Origin: Caldisphaera sp.
Lineage (GTDB): Archaea > Thermoproteota > Thermoprotei_A > Sulfolobales > Acidilobaceae
Length of the DNA: 41,044 nucleotides
NCBI GenBank assembly: GCA_002877855.1
Contig: PNIA01000003.1
Span: 1-41,044 of the forward strand
Direction of reading: 5' to 3'
The notes under the pieces were generated by a model. It saw nothing but the letters and a program-made list of their open reading frames with translations. It was not told the DNA's origin and ran no database searches. Made by a program: the position numbers and the translations under genes. Shown piece by piece: positions 17,116-26,052 of this stretch; position 1 is the first letter of the stretch; each line of letters starts with the position of its first letter.

Positions 17116-18177
17116 TCATTTTAATTCTTTAACTATTCTTATTTTATTAGGATCTATACAAAAACTTATTTTTTTACCATTTTCAAATTTCTTATCTGAT
17201 AAAAAAACTATGTTTATTTTGTCTGAAACCTTAATTGTGTAAAGAAAACCATTAGAGGTTATTGTAAAATCTTCTATTACTCCTTTAAAGCAATTATTGT
17301 TAATATAATCTGTTAAAATATTATCTTGTATAATAACATCTTGTGGTCTAAAAGCTACAAATACATTTTCTGATTCATAATAATCATTACGTATCTTTAA
17401 ATTAAAGTTTGAATCTAAAGAAACTACTAAATCATTATTTGTTTTCTTGATTTCTGCAGGAAAAATATTTATATATCCTAGATATTCAGCCAATTCTTTA
17501 GTTTTAGGATATAAAAACAAATCCATAGAGTTACCCATTTCTAATATTCTTCCTTTATATAAAAAGATTATATTTGAGGAAAGTTCATAAGCGTCTTCAA
17601 TTAAATGCGTTACATGAATTATAGTTGTTTTTCTTGAATTTTTAATTTTTTTTAATACTTTCCTGATGTTTTGTTTTACTTGAGGGTCTAAATTAGATAA
17701 AGGCTCGTCCAACAATAATAATTTGGGGCTTGTAACTAATGACCTAGCTATTGATACTAATTGTTGTTGACCAGAACTTAGTTGATTTGATTTTTTATTC
17801 AACAAATTTTTAATATTAAGCATCTCCGAAACTTCATTTATTTTTTCTTCTCTATCTTTTTTATTAATTTTTCTTACTCTTAATCCGAACTCCAAGTTTT
17901 CCTTTACTGACATATTATTAAACAATGAATACGATTGTGGAACATAACCAATATTTCTTTTTTCTATTGGAATTTTTGTTATATCTACATTATTAACAAT
18001 AATTTTTCCTGATTCTGGCCTATAAAAACCCAATATAGTCTTTAATAGTGTAGATTTACCACTACCGTTAGGGCCAAATAAAACATAATACTCATATTCA
18101 TCTATATCCAAATTGATAGGACCTAGTGTAAATCCTGGTAACTTAGTAACTAAGTTTTGTATTGTTAGTATTTTCAA
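17116..18177 (-). CDS. wtpC: Molybdate/tungstate ABC transporter, ATP-binding protein
   Basis: This ABC ATPase drives uptake through WtpB. Walker A GPNGSGKST lies near residue 35, the Q-loop is in VPQSYSLF, the signature is LSSGQQQ, and Walker B with catalytic Glu is LLLLDEP. The H-loop is THL. A C-terminal extension of about 130 residues has TOBE-like strands ('VFVAFRPQDVII'), which in molybdate-type transporters can bind the oxyanion. The start TTG 18177 overlaps the wtpB stop by four bases (TTGA), indicating coupled translation. The substrate assignment rests on the adjacent WtpA-like protein. Confidence 0.88.
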   Translation of the reverse strand: MKILTIQNLVTKLPGFTLGPINLDIDEYEYYVLFGPNGSGKSTLLKTILGFYRPESGKIIVNNVDITKIPIEKRNIGYVPQSYSLFNNMSVKENLEFGLRVRKINKKDREEKINEVSEMLNIKNLLNKKSNQLSSGQQQLVSIARSLVTSPKLLLLDEPLSNLDPQVKQNIRKVLKKIKNSRKTTIIHVTHLIEDAYELSSNIIFLYKGRILEMGNSMDLFLYPKTKELAEYLGYINIFPAEIKKTNNDLVVSLDSNFNLKIRNDYYESENVFVAFRPQDVIIQDNILTDYINNNCFKGVIEDFTITSNGFLYTIKVSDKINIVFLSDKKFENGKKISFCIDPNKIRIVKELK

Positions 18178-18983
18178 CTTTTGTTTCCCTTTAAGTTTAT
18201 TAATATTCTAAACAAAATAAATATACCAATAACTATTACTGCTAAGGTTGCAGCAAACTTAACTGCTTCTATAATACCTAAACCTATATAGCTTTCATAA
18301 ATAAATACTGAAGAAGGATATACTGTTGTTTTATTAAATACCACATAATATGCAACTATAAAAAGTGCTCCAGCTTCTGAAACTGCTCTAGCCCAAGTTA
18401 ATATTGCCCCATTTATAATTGACCTCCAAATATTAGGTATTATTATTTGAAAAAATGTTCTAAATTGAGAAGCCCCTAAACTTCGAGAAACAAGCTCAAG
18501 CTCTGGGTCTATCATCTTTATAGAGGATTCTACAACCCTAATAGTATAAGTAGATGATAAATATGATACAGCTAAAGTCGCCCCCAATATAGTATCTATA
18601 ACTGTTATCCCATATCTATGTAACAATGGGCCTATACCATATTGAGATGAAAATGCCAATATAACCATTAGACCAACCACTATATGAGGAATTACTATTG
18701 GCATATCAATAATGGTTTCTATAATATTCTTGAATTTAAAATTGTATCTAGCAATAATGTAACCTAGCGGAACACCAAAAATTATAGCTGATATAGCAGC
18801 TATGCTAGAGATTATTATAGTAATCTCTATCGAAGCTAAAAATGGTTTATTCTCCAAAGCTGATAATATTCCCTTGCTACCAACTATTATTAATATAGCT
18901 AAAGGATAAATAAAAAACAATAATAACAAAGATGATATAATTAACACAAAAACAAAAAAAGAATGTGATCTAAAATTATTCAT
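18174..18983 (-). CDS. wtpB: Molybdate/tungstate ABC transporter, permease
   Basis: This encodes 269 residues with about six membrane helices. The cytoplasmic 'EAA' loop that contacts the ATPase is at 'ELVSRSLGASQFRTFFQIII', ending 'PNIWRSIINGAILTWARAVSE'-like sequence (quoted in part), and conserved 'IPHIVVGLMVILAF' and 'GVPLGYIIARY' segments are typical of ModB/WtpB/CysT permeases. Start is ATG 18983, 14 bases after the wtpA stop. It lies in the operon order wtpA-wtpB-wtpC. Confidence 0.9.
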   Translation of the reverse strand: MNNFRSHSFFVFVLIISSLLLLFFIYPLAILIIVGSKGILSALENKPFLASIEITIIISSIAAISAIIFGVPLGYIIARYNFKFKNIIETIIDMPIVIPHIVVGLMVILAFSSQYGIGPLLHRYGITVIDTILGATLAVSYLSSTYTIRVVESSIKMIDPELELVSRSLGASQFRTFFQIIIPNIWRSIINGAILTWARAVSEAGALFIVAYYVVFNKTTVYPSSVFIYESYIGLGIIEAVKFAATLAVIVIGIFILFRILINLKGNKS

Positions 18984-18996
18984 GCCATTGGCATCC

Positions 18997-20127
18997 CTAT
19001 GGAAATATGCTTGCTAAGTTTGTTTGGTTAACTGGAATTACAAATGGTCTAATTTGTGCTGGTACACTACTTATGTTACCATAAACTATTCCTGGAACAA
19101 TTGGATTAATACCGTATTGCTGCAAAATCTGCTGACCTAGTGGACTAAATAACAATAAGATAAAATTAATAGCTGCATTCTTATTAGGTGCTTGTTCAGG
19201 TATTGTAATTGTATATACAACAGGATTACATGTAAATGTCTTTGTTTCTCCTAATTCTGTCCATGTTACATTAACATTATGATAATAATTTACATAACTT
19301 AAGTTGCCCAAATTTATTTGAGGGGGTAATGTTATGTAAGTTATATTTATGCCTTGACTTTGATAAGATTTTGTTTGAGGCATCGCATTAGATAAGTAAC
19401 CTGATAAAATAAACTGAACAGAATTATTAGTTGCCATCAATGTTAGCAAATCGATTTCTGTATTTCTCATATCATACCTATTAACATTCCCATATACAGA
19501 ATTATATAAATATGATGCATTGTTAAAGAAGGTTAAGCCAGCTAATTTTAAAACACATTGGGCTTGGTAGCCACTTGGATCGGTAAATGGATTAGATACA
19601 CCAACTACAGTAGATGGATTCAAAGCAATAATACTAAATATCTGTTTCCAAGTCTGATTCCATTGTTGAGATAAAGGTTCCATAGTTTGTACTTGTTTCC
19701 ATAATGAATAAACCTCTTTTCCTGGCTGAGTTTGAAGGTCTACTATTACAACCATTTGTGTAACACCAAAAGCTATTTCGTAATTTGTTACATTTTTAAA
19801 AAGATCAGCTGGTATAGTTGTAGTATCGGCAGATGCCACAACGCTAAACTCTTTTGTAGAAATTTCATCTTGCGCTACTTCTCCGCTACCTTTGAAAAGC
19901 GGAGTTCCTGTACTTAATCCTGGATATAGCTTATTAGTTAAATTCAATAAATTGCCAAAGGCAAATTTTAATGTTCCTGCAGCTCCGATAGTAAAAACCT
20001 GTTGCGATTGTGTTGTAGTTGTCGTAGTTGTAGACACAGGTTTAGGAGATACAACATAACCTAATGGTATCCCTATTACTAATCCAACTATTAAACCTGC
20101 TATCAGATATGTCCAGATTTTTGCCAC
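18997..20127 (-). CDS. wtpA: Molybdate/tungstate-binding lipoprotein-like substrate binder
   Basis: This is the extracellular oxyanion-binding subunit of the transporter. An N-terminal membrane anchor (residues about 5-27) is followed by a Thr-rich linker, then the binding domain: 'AAGTLKFAFGNLL', 'GSGEVAQDEISTKEF', 'VVASADTTTIP' and 'VGVSNPFTDPSGYQAQ'. The last two correspond to the 'ASADY' and 'P..DPCGYRA' signatures of WtpA. No lipobox Cys is visible, so the first helix probably stays as an uncleaved anchor. Many N-x-S/T sites suggest glycosylation. Start is GTG 20127, with AGGTGA six bases upstream; ATG is not available nearby. Confidence 0.88.
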   Translation of the reverse strand: MAKIWTYLIAGLIVGLVIGIPLGYVVSPKPVSTTTTTTTQSQQVFTIGAAGTLKFAFGNLLNLTNKLYPGLSTGTPLFKGSGEVAQDEISTKEFSVVASADTTTIPADLFKNVTNYEIAFGVTQMVVIVDLQTQPGKEVYSLWKQVQTMEPLSQQWNQTWKQIFSIIALNPSTVVGVSNPFTDPSGYQAQCVLKLAGLTFFNNASYLYNSVYGNVNRYDMRNTEIDLLTLMATNNSVQFILSGYLSNAMPQTKSYQSQGINITYITLPPQINLGNLSYVNYYHNVNVTWTELGETKTFTCNPVVYTITIPEQAPNKNAAINFILLLFSPLGQQILQQYGINPIVPGIVYGNISSVPAQIRPFVIPVNQTNLASIFP

Positions 20128-20144
20128 TTATTTTCACCTAATAA

Positions 20145-20153
20145 TTATCATAA
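20145..20153. promoter_or_regulatory. Possible operator in the wtpA leader
   Basis: The minus strand reads TTATGATAA between the likely transcription start and the GTG of wtpA. The half-site TTATGAT also occurs in the inverted repeat upstream of the neighbouring ribbon-helix-helix gene. A shared regulator is inference. Confidence 0.3.
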
Positions 20154-20171
20154 TAAAATTTTTATTTACAA

Positions 20172-20183
20172 TTTTTTATATCT
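20172..20183 (-). promoter_or_regulatory. Probable TATA box of the wtpABC operon
   Basis: The minus strand reads GATATAAAAAAT about 50 bases upstream of the wtpA GTG. It lies downstream of the ribbon-helix-helix gene, so wtpABC can be transcribed independently of it. Confidence 0.45.
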
Positions 20184-20203
20184 ACAAAATATGTATAGAA
20201 AAA

Positions 20204-20362
20204 CTATTTATTATTTTCTGCTAGATATATTTCTATTGCCCTTCTGATAACTTCACTCCTATTTTTCCTAGATTTAAGACTAATTTTATCTAACTCAAAC
20301 AATGTATCTGTGTCTATCCTAAAGCTAACTATTCTAAGCTCATTGTTCCTATAGTCATACAT
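20204..20362 (-). CDS. Small ribbon-helix-helix (CopG-type) DNA-binding protein
   Basis: This encodes about 52 residues, the usual size of archaeal CopG-like regulators. 'LRIVSFRIDTDTLFELDKIS' supplies the DNA-contacting strand and helix A, and 'RKNRSEVIRRAIEIYLAENN' helix B with the conserved 'RSEVIR.AI' motif. The frame is open much further upstream (to 20425), but AGGTGAT lies six bases before ATG 20362, which fixes the start and removes an unlikely hydrophobic extension. It is followed after about 75 bases by wtpA on the same strand and could regulate that operon or itself. Confidence 0.85.
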   Translation of the reverse strand: MYDYRNNELRIVSFRIDTDTLFELDKISLKSRKNRSEVIRRAIEIYLAENNK

Positions 20363-20411
20363 ATCTTTATCACCTATCATAGGTAATACCAATTTAACAC
20401 TTATGTGCATC

Positions 20412-20425
20412 ATGATAAAAATCAT
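20412..20425. promoter_or_regulatory. Inverted repeat upstream of the ribbon-helix-helix gene
   Basis: ATGAT and ATCAT flank AAAA about 50 bases before the ATG at 20362. Ribbon-helix-helix dimers commonly bind short inverted repeats in their own promoters, so this is a candidate autoregulatory operator. Confidence 0.35.
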
Positions 20426-20515
20426 AACTATAGAGGAAAATAAAATTTATCCATGCTTTCCGAAAGTAATCCTAAGGAAAAGGTTAAAATTTATCTAGAA
20501 ATCATTAATTTTTGG

Positions 20516-20625
20516 GCCGCCGTAGCTCAGGAGGTTAGAGCGCCGGACTCATACGGCCTTTAACCGAAATCGAGGATATCGCCTGAGTAATCCGGAGGTC
20601 CCGGGTTCGAATCCCGGCGGCGGCA
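20516..20625 (+). tRNA. tRNA-Met (CAT), elongator type, with a 36-nt intron
   Basis: The acceptor is GCCGCCG/CGGCGGC with discriminator A, and the T-arm is CCGGG-TTCGAAT-CCCGG. Removing 20554-20589 leaves anticodon stem CCGGA/TCCGG around CTCATAA, anticodon CAT. The splice sites form a textbook bulge-helix-bulge: a central 4-bp helix CTCA/TGAG, three-base bulges TAC and TAA each cut after the second base, and an inner GGC/GCC helix. The first base pair G-C argues against the initiator tRNA. A tRNA-Ile with modified CAT anticodon cannot be fully excluded. Mature length is 74 nt without CCA. Confidence 0.88.
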
Positions 20626-20657
20626 TACTTTCATAAAAATTTAAATAAAAAATAAAA

Positions 20658-22106
20658 TTAATAATATAAGCTAACAATACCTTTTAATAAGAAAGGAGCA
20701 TATATACCTATAATAATGATAGCCAACGCAGCTATTATCAACGCAGCTGTATAACTTCTTCCTACATTAATTTTATTATCACCTTTAGATAGTATTTCTC
20801 TAGAAGCTATAATATAATAGACTGCACTTATTCCGCTGTTAATCAAAGCAACTAGCACTAACCAAACTGTATATCCGGATGCTGATAGGAATAAGTACAA
20901 CTTTCCCCAGAAACCTAATAATGGGGGTATACCCAATAGACTAAATAAAAGTATTGAAACTGATATAGCTGCGGCTGGATTTACACTTAATAATCCATGC
21001 AAGTCGCTTAATTCTTGTTTTGTTTTTCCTACAAACTCAAACAATGGTGTTTTGGCTATACCATAAGCTATTGCTTGTAAAGCTACAGCAAACATGGCTA
21101 GCTTTAATAACCCATAATTTGCATTTCCTGCAAAATATGCAGCTGCTGCTATAGCAGCAAATATGTATCCAACCTGAGCCATACTGCTATATGATAAAAT
21201 TACCTGGAAGTTTCTAGTAGTCAATGCTGCAAAATTTCCGTAAATCATAGTTGCAACTGCTAGAACTGCTATTAATACAGCTGCATAGCCTGCGATAGGA
21301 CTTACTCCATCAGATGAAAATGCAAATATAACTATAGTCCTTGCAATTACAGCTATAAACCCTAGTTTTACCACTCCTGCCACAAATGATATTCCTCTGC
21401 CATCGCCTCTTCCATAAACGCTTGGTAACCACCAATGGAATGGAAATAGGCCTACCTTAAATCCTAATGCTGCTAAAAATAAAAGCAATGCTAGACCTGC
21501 CAATCCATATCCTATCTTTGTTGATGGAACTAAGGATGAAAATGAAAACTCATCTACTGCTGACTTTGGTGTCAGTGTTAAAAATGATATCCATGCAACC
21601 AATATAAGTGTAGCAATCATACCAACCATTATGTATCTTATAGCTGCTGATTTACTTTCCTTTCCATTTGGTAATGAAACAAATACATAGCTCGCTACTG
21701 ATACCAACAACCAAGATGCCAATAGCATTAATGCATCTGCAGAACCAGCTAAGAAGAATAAACCAAATAAAACTAATGGTATTAAACTGTATAAAGCCGG
21801 CCTACTATTCCACTTCATAGCATCTTTTCCTATGCCTATAAGAAATATTATTGATGCTATTGATGAACCTAGCAATATAATTGAGGTAAACGAATCTTGT
21901 ATGATTAAGCCCCCATAAAATGTTATATATTGTGTAAATGTGGAATAAAGCGTCAAAATTGATACAATAAAAAATGATCCAATTCCTATGCCAGCAAATG
22001 CTACGGGCCATGAACTTTCTTTATCTTTTACTCCTGTTAGTGGAGCAACCAAACCAACTGCTAATGTCAAATATAAGAAAAATTCTATTATATTAATTTT
22101 CCACAC
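20658..22106 (-). CDS. nuoN: Complex I subunit NuoN (antiporter-like)
   Basis: This encodes about 482 residues with around 14 membrane helices, one of three antiporter-like proton-pumping subunits. The conserved Lys and His region is 'LGFKVGLFPFHWWLPSVYGR', where the NuoN family replaces 'H.EAPT' by 'YGRGDGR'. 'ILSYSSMAQVGYI' is the conserved Lys-less helix seen in Mrp-type subunits, and 'LLGIPPLLGFWGKLYL' follows. TTG 22112 is in frame, but GTG 22106 lies five bases after GGTGAT, whose TGA is the stop of nuoL. It is the last gene of the nuo operon. Confidence 0.9.
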   Translation of the reverse strand: MWKINIIEFFLYLTLAVGLVAPLTGVKDKESSWPVAFAGIGIGSFFIVSILTLYSTFTQYITFYGGLIIQDSFTSIILLGSSIASIIFLIGIGKDAMKWNSRPALYSLIPLVLFGLFFLAGSADALMLLASWLLVSVASYVFVSLPNGKESKSAAIRYIMVGMIATLILVAWISFLTLTPKSAVDEFSFSSLVPSTKIGYGLAGLALLLFLAALGFKVGLFPFHWWLPSVYGRGDGRGISFVAGVVKLGFIAVIARTIVIFAFSSDGVSPIAGYAAVLIAVLAVATMIYGNFAALTTRNFQVILSYSSMAQVGYIFAAIAAAAYFAGNANYGLLKLAMFAVALQAIAYGIAKTPLFEFVGKTKQELSDLHGLLSVNPAAAISVSILLFSLLGIPPLLGFWGKLYLFLSASGYTVWLVLVALINSGISAVYYIIASREILSKGDNKINVGRSYTAALIIAALAIIIIGIYAPFLLKGIVSLYY

Positions 22107-22112
22107 GACCAA

Positions 22113-24167
22113 TCACCATCCAAAGTATATTATTAACATTATGATACTTGCCATTATTATATACATGGCAATCAGATAATCAGTTCTACCTCTGAAAAAT
22201 GATCTAAGGCTCTTAGATAAAAGCTCTCCAGTCTTTGGCAGAACAAAGTGGTAAAACGAATCTATTGCTGAATTAATTACTCCAAGCAGCCATGATAATC
22301 CAGCAAATGGATATAATACCAAATAGTATATTGCTGAGTTGATAAACCATCTATCATATAAAAATCCATGAATAGCCCTTAATGTCGAACTCTTATCTAG
22401 CAATCCCATAAAGTTGTATCTTCTTAGATACAGTAATGCTATTATAACAAAATCAACAACAATTAATGATGTTATTATAATTGTGCTGGCATCTATTGCA
22501 ACATTATATATTGGAGATGCTTGTATTCCCAAGGTCTCAAATATTCCTATCTCTAAGCCTTTTCCAGTCCAGAACCACAGAGCTCCTAATACCAATGCTG
22601 CTATGGCTAAAACACTATAGGGGCCTAGCATCAGTATAGGAGCTTCGCGGAGATGATGTTCTGCCTCTTTGTTTTCTATATATGGAGGCGCATGAAAGAC
22701 TCTGATAATAAGCCTAGATATATAAGCTGCGGTGAAAAATACTGCTAATACTGCAAATATATAGAGACCTAGATAGCCTGTTTTGCTAACATTTTCTAAT
22801 ACTAGCTCTTTTGCAAAGAACCCGCTGAACGGTGGGATGGCGGCTAAGCTCAGACCTGCTAACCACATAGAAACTGCTGTAACTTTCATGTATTTTGAGT
22901 AGTTTCCCATATTATCAATAAATCTGCTATCTGCAACATGCAACGCATATCCTGCTATTAAGAATAGAGCTGCTTTAAATACAGCGTGAGCCAATAACAT
23001 TGCAATCCCTGCAAGTTCAGCATCTGCCATAGCCGAGAAATTATGAGTTGTAACAAATAAACCTCCTACAGCAACGGCTAGTATCATATATCCTAAATAT
23101 TCAGCAGTAGAATATGCTAGAATTAGCTTAAATTCATTGCTTACTATAGCCATAGTTGCCATTATAAATACTGTTGTAACAGCTAATCCTGCTACAATAT
23201 AGAAATATTGATGAGTTTCCGATATTGCAGCTGCACTTGCCGCAGCAATTGCACCCACAAAAAATATCGGAGCAAATCTCAAAATGTAATAAACCCCAGC
23301 TTTTACCATAGTTGCAGCATGTATCAACGCAGATACAGGCGTTGGACCAGTCATTGCTGTTACGAGCCATTCGTGGAATGGGAATTGCGCACTTTTAGCT
23401 AAGGCACCTAATGTAAAGATTAATAAGAAAGCTGTTAACATACCTTTTGAAGCTAATAAGCTCATCCATGTGCCTGCAGTAGAAGCAATTGTAGGTATTG
23501 ACATGGAACTTGCCAAGAAAAACAACGAAGTTATTCCCACCAAAAATCCTACATCACCAACTCTTGTAAATAAAATAGCTCTTATACCACTTGTGCTGGG
23601 CTCAAAATACATTGGTAGTCCTAATGCCTTTCTTTTTGGAGCTCCAACCCAATATTGCTCTTCATCACTGTACCAGTGACCTATCAATGCATAGCTTGCA
23701 AGCCCGGTTCCTTCCCAACCTATAAACATTAAAATCAAATTGCTTGCTGTAACCAATAGTAACATGCTTCCCACGAAGAATGAAATAAAGAAGAAATATC
23801 TTTGAACCCCCCAATCATTTTTCATATAATCTATGCTATAAACTGCTATTAGAAAGCTCAGCCATGATACAATAGTAGCCATTATTGCTCCTAAACCATC
23901 TAGATATACTCCAACCTTTATCTTAAGCAGGCTTACCCAATAGGTTGAGGTCTCTGCAATTATTATTTCGTGCTTAATCAATACATCGTATAATGCAAAC
24001 GAAGATACTATAGCAGAAACTAATATGCTTAATACACTTATTATGTTATATAATTTTTCATTTCTTACTCCAAAAAGCCATGTCAATGCTAATATGGCTG
24101 CACCTAAAAATGGGGAGAGCCATATGGAATTCCATTCGTACCAATTTGAGTAAATTGTAACTACCAT
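22113..24167 (-). CDS. nuoL: Complex I subunit NuoL (antiporter-like)
   Basis: This is the distal proton-pumping subunit, about 684 residues with some 16 membrane helices and a C-terminal extension expected to form the lateral helix. 'FIGWEGTGLASYALIGHWY' holds the conserved Glu, 'KSAQFPFHEWLVTAMTGPTP' the conserved Lys and His, and 'VSALIHAATMVKAGVY' the second Lys. 'LAYSTAEYLGYM' and 'PPFSGFFAKE' are also family-typical. GTG 24176 is in frame, but ATG 24167 lies four bases after AGGTGAT, within which TGA is the stop of nuoM. In this operon nuoL follows nuoM, whereas bacteria usually have L before M. Confidence 0.95.
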   Translation of the reverse strand: MVVTIYSNWYEWNSIWLSPFLGAAILALTWLFGVRNEKLYNIISVLSILVSAIVSSFALYDVLIKHEIIIAETSTYWVSLLKIKVGVYLDGLGAIMATIVSWLSFLIAVYSIDYMKNDWGVQRYFFFISFFVGSMLLLVTASNLILMFIGWEGTGLASYALIGHWYSDEEQYWVGAPKRKALGLPMYFEPSTSGIRAILFTRVGDVGFLVGITSLFFLASSMSIPTIASTAGTWMSLLASKGMLTAFLLIFTLGALAKSAQFPFHEWLVTAMTGPTPVSALIHAATMVKAGVYYILRFAPIFFVGAIAAASAAAISETHQYFYIVAGLAVTTVFIMATMAIVSNEFKLILAYSTAEYLGYMILAVAVGGLFVTTHNFSAMADAELAGIAMLLAHAVFKAALFLIAGYALHVADSRFIDNMGNYSKYMKVTAVSMWLAGLSLAAIPPFSGFFAKELVLENVSKTGYLGLYIFAVLAVFFTAAYISRLIIRVFHAPPYIENKEAEHHLREAPILMLGPYSVLAIAALVLGALWFWTGKGLEIGIFETLGIQASPIYNVAIDASTIIITSLIVVDFVIIALLYLRRYNFMGLLDKSSTLRAIHGFLYDRWFINSAIYYLVLYPFAGLSWLLGVINSAIDSFYHFVLPKTGELLSKSLRSFFRGRTDYLIAMYIIMASIIMLIIYFGW

Positions 24168-24172
24168 AAATA

Positions 24173-25735
24173 TCACCTACCTAAAAAAGATATTATAAAT
24201 GATATCACAGATGTATTAAGGCTTGAAATTACTGGGTTTATTACTATGAAAAATACAAATCCAAATACAGCTATTGCAAATATAGATAATTTGAAGCCAT
24301 CGATACTTTCATGTTTTTCTATTTTACTTCTTGGTTGCCCATAAAATATCCTCCTCATCATTATAAACGAATATGCTCCTGTTAATGTAAGACCAACAGT
24401 TAGTAGGGCAGAAAATCCAATTAAATTTAATAAACTGCTTAATCCGTATGCATGCATTAGACCCATCACTATCAATATTTCGCTCCACATTCCCACGCTA
24501 GGTGGTAGACCTGTTAAATTCATAAATCCAAATAATGCCAATGCAGCTGTGAAAGGATATTTCTTGGCAAGCCCTCCCATTTTTGTTATATCCCTCAAGT
24601 TGTGCAATTCTGTAATAAACACCCCCGCACTCATAAATAGTATGGCCTTTCCAATGGCATGAGATAGATAAATTAGCATTGCTCCTATAATCCCATAAGA
24701 AGTCAGTGTAGATAGACCAAGCAACATATAGCCCATTTGGCTTATACTAGAATATGCTAAAAATCTTTTGAAATCCTTTTGCCTTAAGGCAACAAGCCCT
24801 CCATAAAATATTGTTACAAATGCTAGGGTTAACAAATACGGCCTCCAACTCAGCATGAGAGTGGGGAAGAATTGGAAAACAAACCTTGCTATAGCATAAC
24901 CTGCAAGTCCTATTAGATTAGGTGATAACAATGCCGATATAGGAGTTGGTGCTTCAGCATGCGCATATGGTAACCACATATGTACACCAAACACCGCCAT
25001 TTTAACAAAAAGCCCAATAAGCATTAATAATGCAATTATAGTTGTTGCGCTTCCCAAAATCAATTGGAGAGAGCCTACCGGTATCAATTCATTATTACTT
25101 AAAATCATGTAATTAAATGAACCTACAATAGATCCAAGATAAAGAATACCAGTTAATAATAATACAGCCCCAATATGGGTCCAAACAAAATACAGCAACG
25201 AAATTTTTCTTCTATCCCCATAGCCATAATAAGCTATTAATAAAAATGAAGAAATTAGTGTACCTTCTAAAAATATATAAAATTCTATTAAATTACTTGA
25301 ATAGGCTATTCCTAGCATTGTTATAGCAAATATGTTATATAGCAAAACATAAGAACCCAGATTTGGCACAGATTCTTTATTTTCCTTCATTTCTTCTATT
25401 CTTTTTATCATGTATTTTATTCCATAAAATGAAACAAATGATGTTACAATTGATATTCCTATAACAATGGGTGCAGACAAACCATCGATTCCTAAGTAAA
25501 ATGAACCTATTCTATATGAGCTTAGATTTATATATAAAGGATCAACTATACTTTTTGATATCTGCCCTGTTACATAATAATACAGTACAGTTGCAAGTGG
25601 GATTAATAATACTAAACCTGACAAGTCTATAAGTGCTTTAACTGCTCCTGTATATTTACCTAGAAGCCAGGCCAAAATACCCAATACAAGAGGTAATAAT
25701 ATGGTTAACCATAATAAAGGAAAACCTAAAATCAA
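24173..25735 (-). CDS. nuoM: Complex I subunit NuoM (antiporter-like)
   Basis: A proton-pumping antiporter-like subunit of about 520 residues with 13-14 membrane helices. The conserved Glu is in 'LIEFYIFLEGTLISSF', the conserved Lys and the 'HAEAPT' motif in 'KMAVFGVHMWLPYAHAEAPT', and 'LAYSSISQMGYMLLG' and 'LTGLPPSVGMWSE' follow. TTG 25741 is in frame, but TTG 25735 lies seven bases after GGAGGTG and is the better start. That SD ends the nuoK coding sequence. Confidence 0.93.
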   Translation of the reverse strand: MILGFPLLWLTILLPLVLGILAWLLGKYTGAVKALIDLSGLVLLIPLATVLYYYVTGQISKSIVDPLYINLSSYRIGSFYLGIDGLSAPIVIGISIVTSFVSFYGIKYMIKRIEEMKENKESVPNLGSYVLLYNIFAITMLGIAYSSNLIEFYIFLEGTLISSFLLIAYYGYGDRRKISLLYFVWTHIGAVLLLTGILYLGSIVGSFNYMILSNNELIPVGSLQLILGSATTIIALLMLIGLFVKMAVFGVHMWLPYAHAEAPTPISALLSPNLIGLAGYAIARFVFQFFPTLMLSWRPYLLTLAFVTIFYGGLVALRQKDFKRFLAYSSISQMGYMLLGLSTLTSYGIIGAMLIYLSHAIGKAILFMSAGVFITELHNLRDITKMGGLAKKYPFTAALALFGFMNLTGLPPSVGMWSEILIVMGLMHAYGLSSLLNLIGFSALLTVGLTLTGAYSFIMMRRIFYGQPRSKIEKHESIDGFKLSIFAIAVFGFVFFIVINPVISSLNTSVISFIISFLGR

Positions 25736-25737
25736 AA

Positions 25738-26052
25738 TCAAACACCTCCTTCTTCAAGATCTTCAGAACTCAAAGATCCACTTTCTCTCAAATATGCTAT
25801 CAAAATAGAAACAACAACTATAACCTCTGCAGACACAACAGATATAACAACTATACCGAAATAAGTAGCCATTATAGCATCAAAAGAAAGCAAAGATAGA
25901 ACTAATAGCAATAGACCATTGAATATAACTTCTATTGATAAAAGTTGTCTAAATAAGCTTCTAGATGATGAAACACCATATGCTCCGATTCCCATTATTA
26001 TAACTGAAACCAGCATTACTATTGCTCCAGTTAATTTATCTATAAATATCAT
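25738..26052 (-). CDS. nuoK: Complex I subunit NuoK
   Basis: A small membrane subunit of 104 residues with three helices. The two buried Glu residues needed for proton transfer are visible: one in 'LLSIEVIFNGLLLLV' (helix 2) and one in 'SAEVIVVVSILIAYL' (helix 3). ATG 26052 overlaps the nuoJ stop by four bases (ATGA), and GGTGAT lies five bases upstream. Its length equals that of bacterial NuoK. Confidence 0.93.
   Translation of the reverse strand: MIFIDKLTGAIVMLVSVIIMGIGAYGVSSSRSLFRQLLSIEVIFNGLLLLVLSLLSFDAIMATYFGIVVISVVSAEVIVVVSILIAYLRESGSLSSEDLEEGGV

Noticed and set aside
23134..23402. Cys-rich open frames on both strands inside nuoL
   Set aside because: The cysteines come from out-of-frame reading of Ala/Ile-rich membrane helices; nuoL accounts for the DNA.
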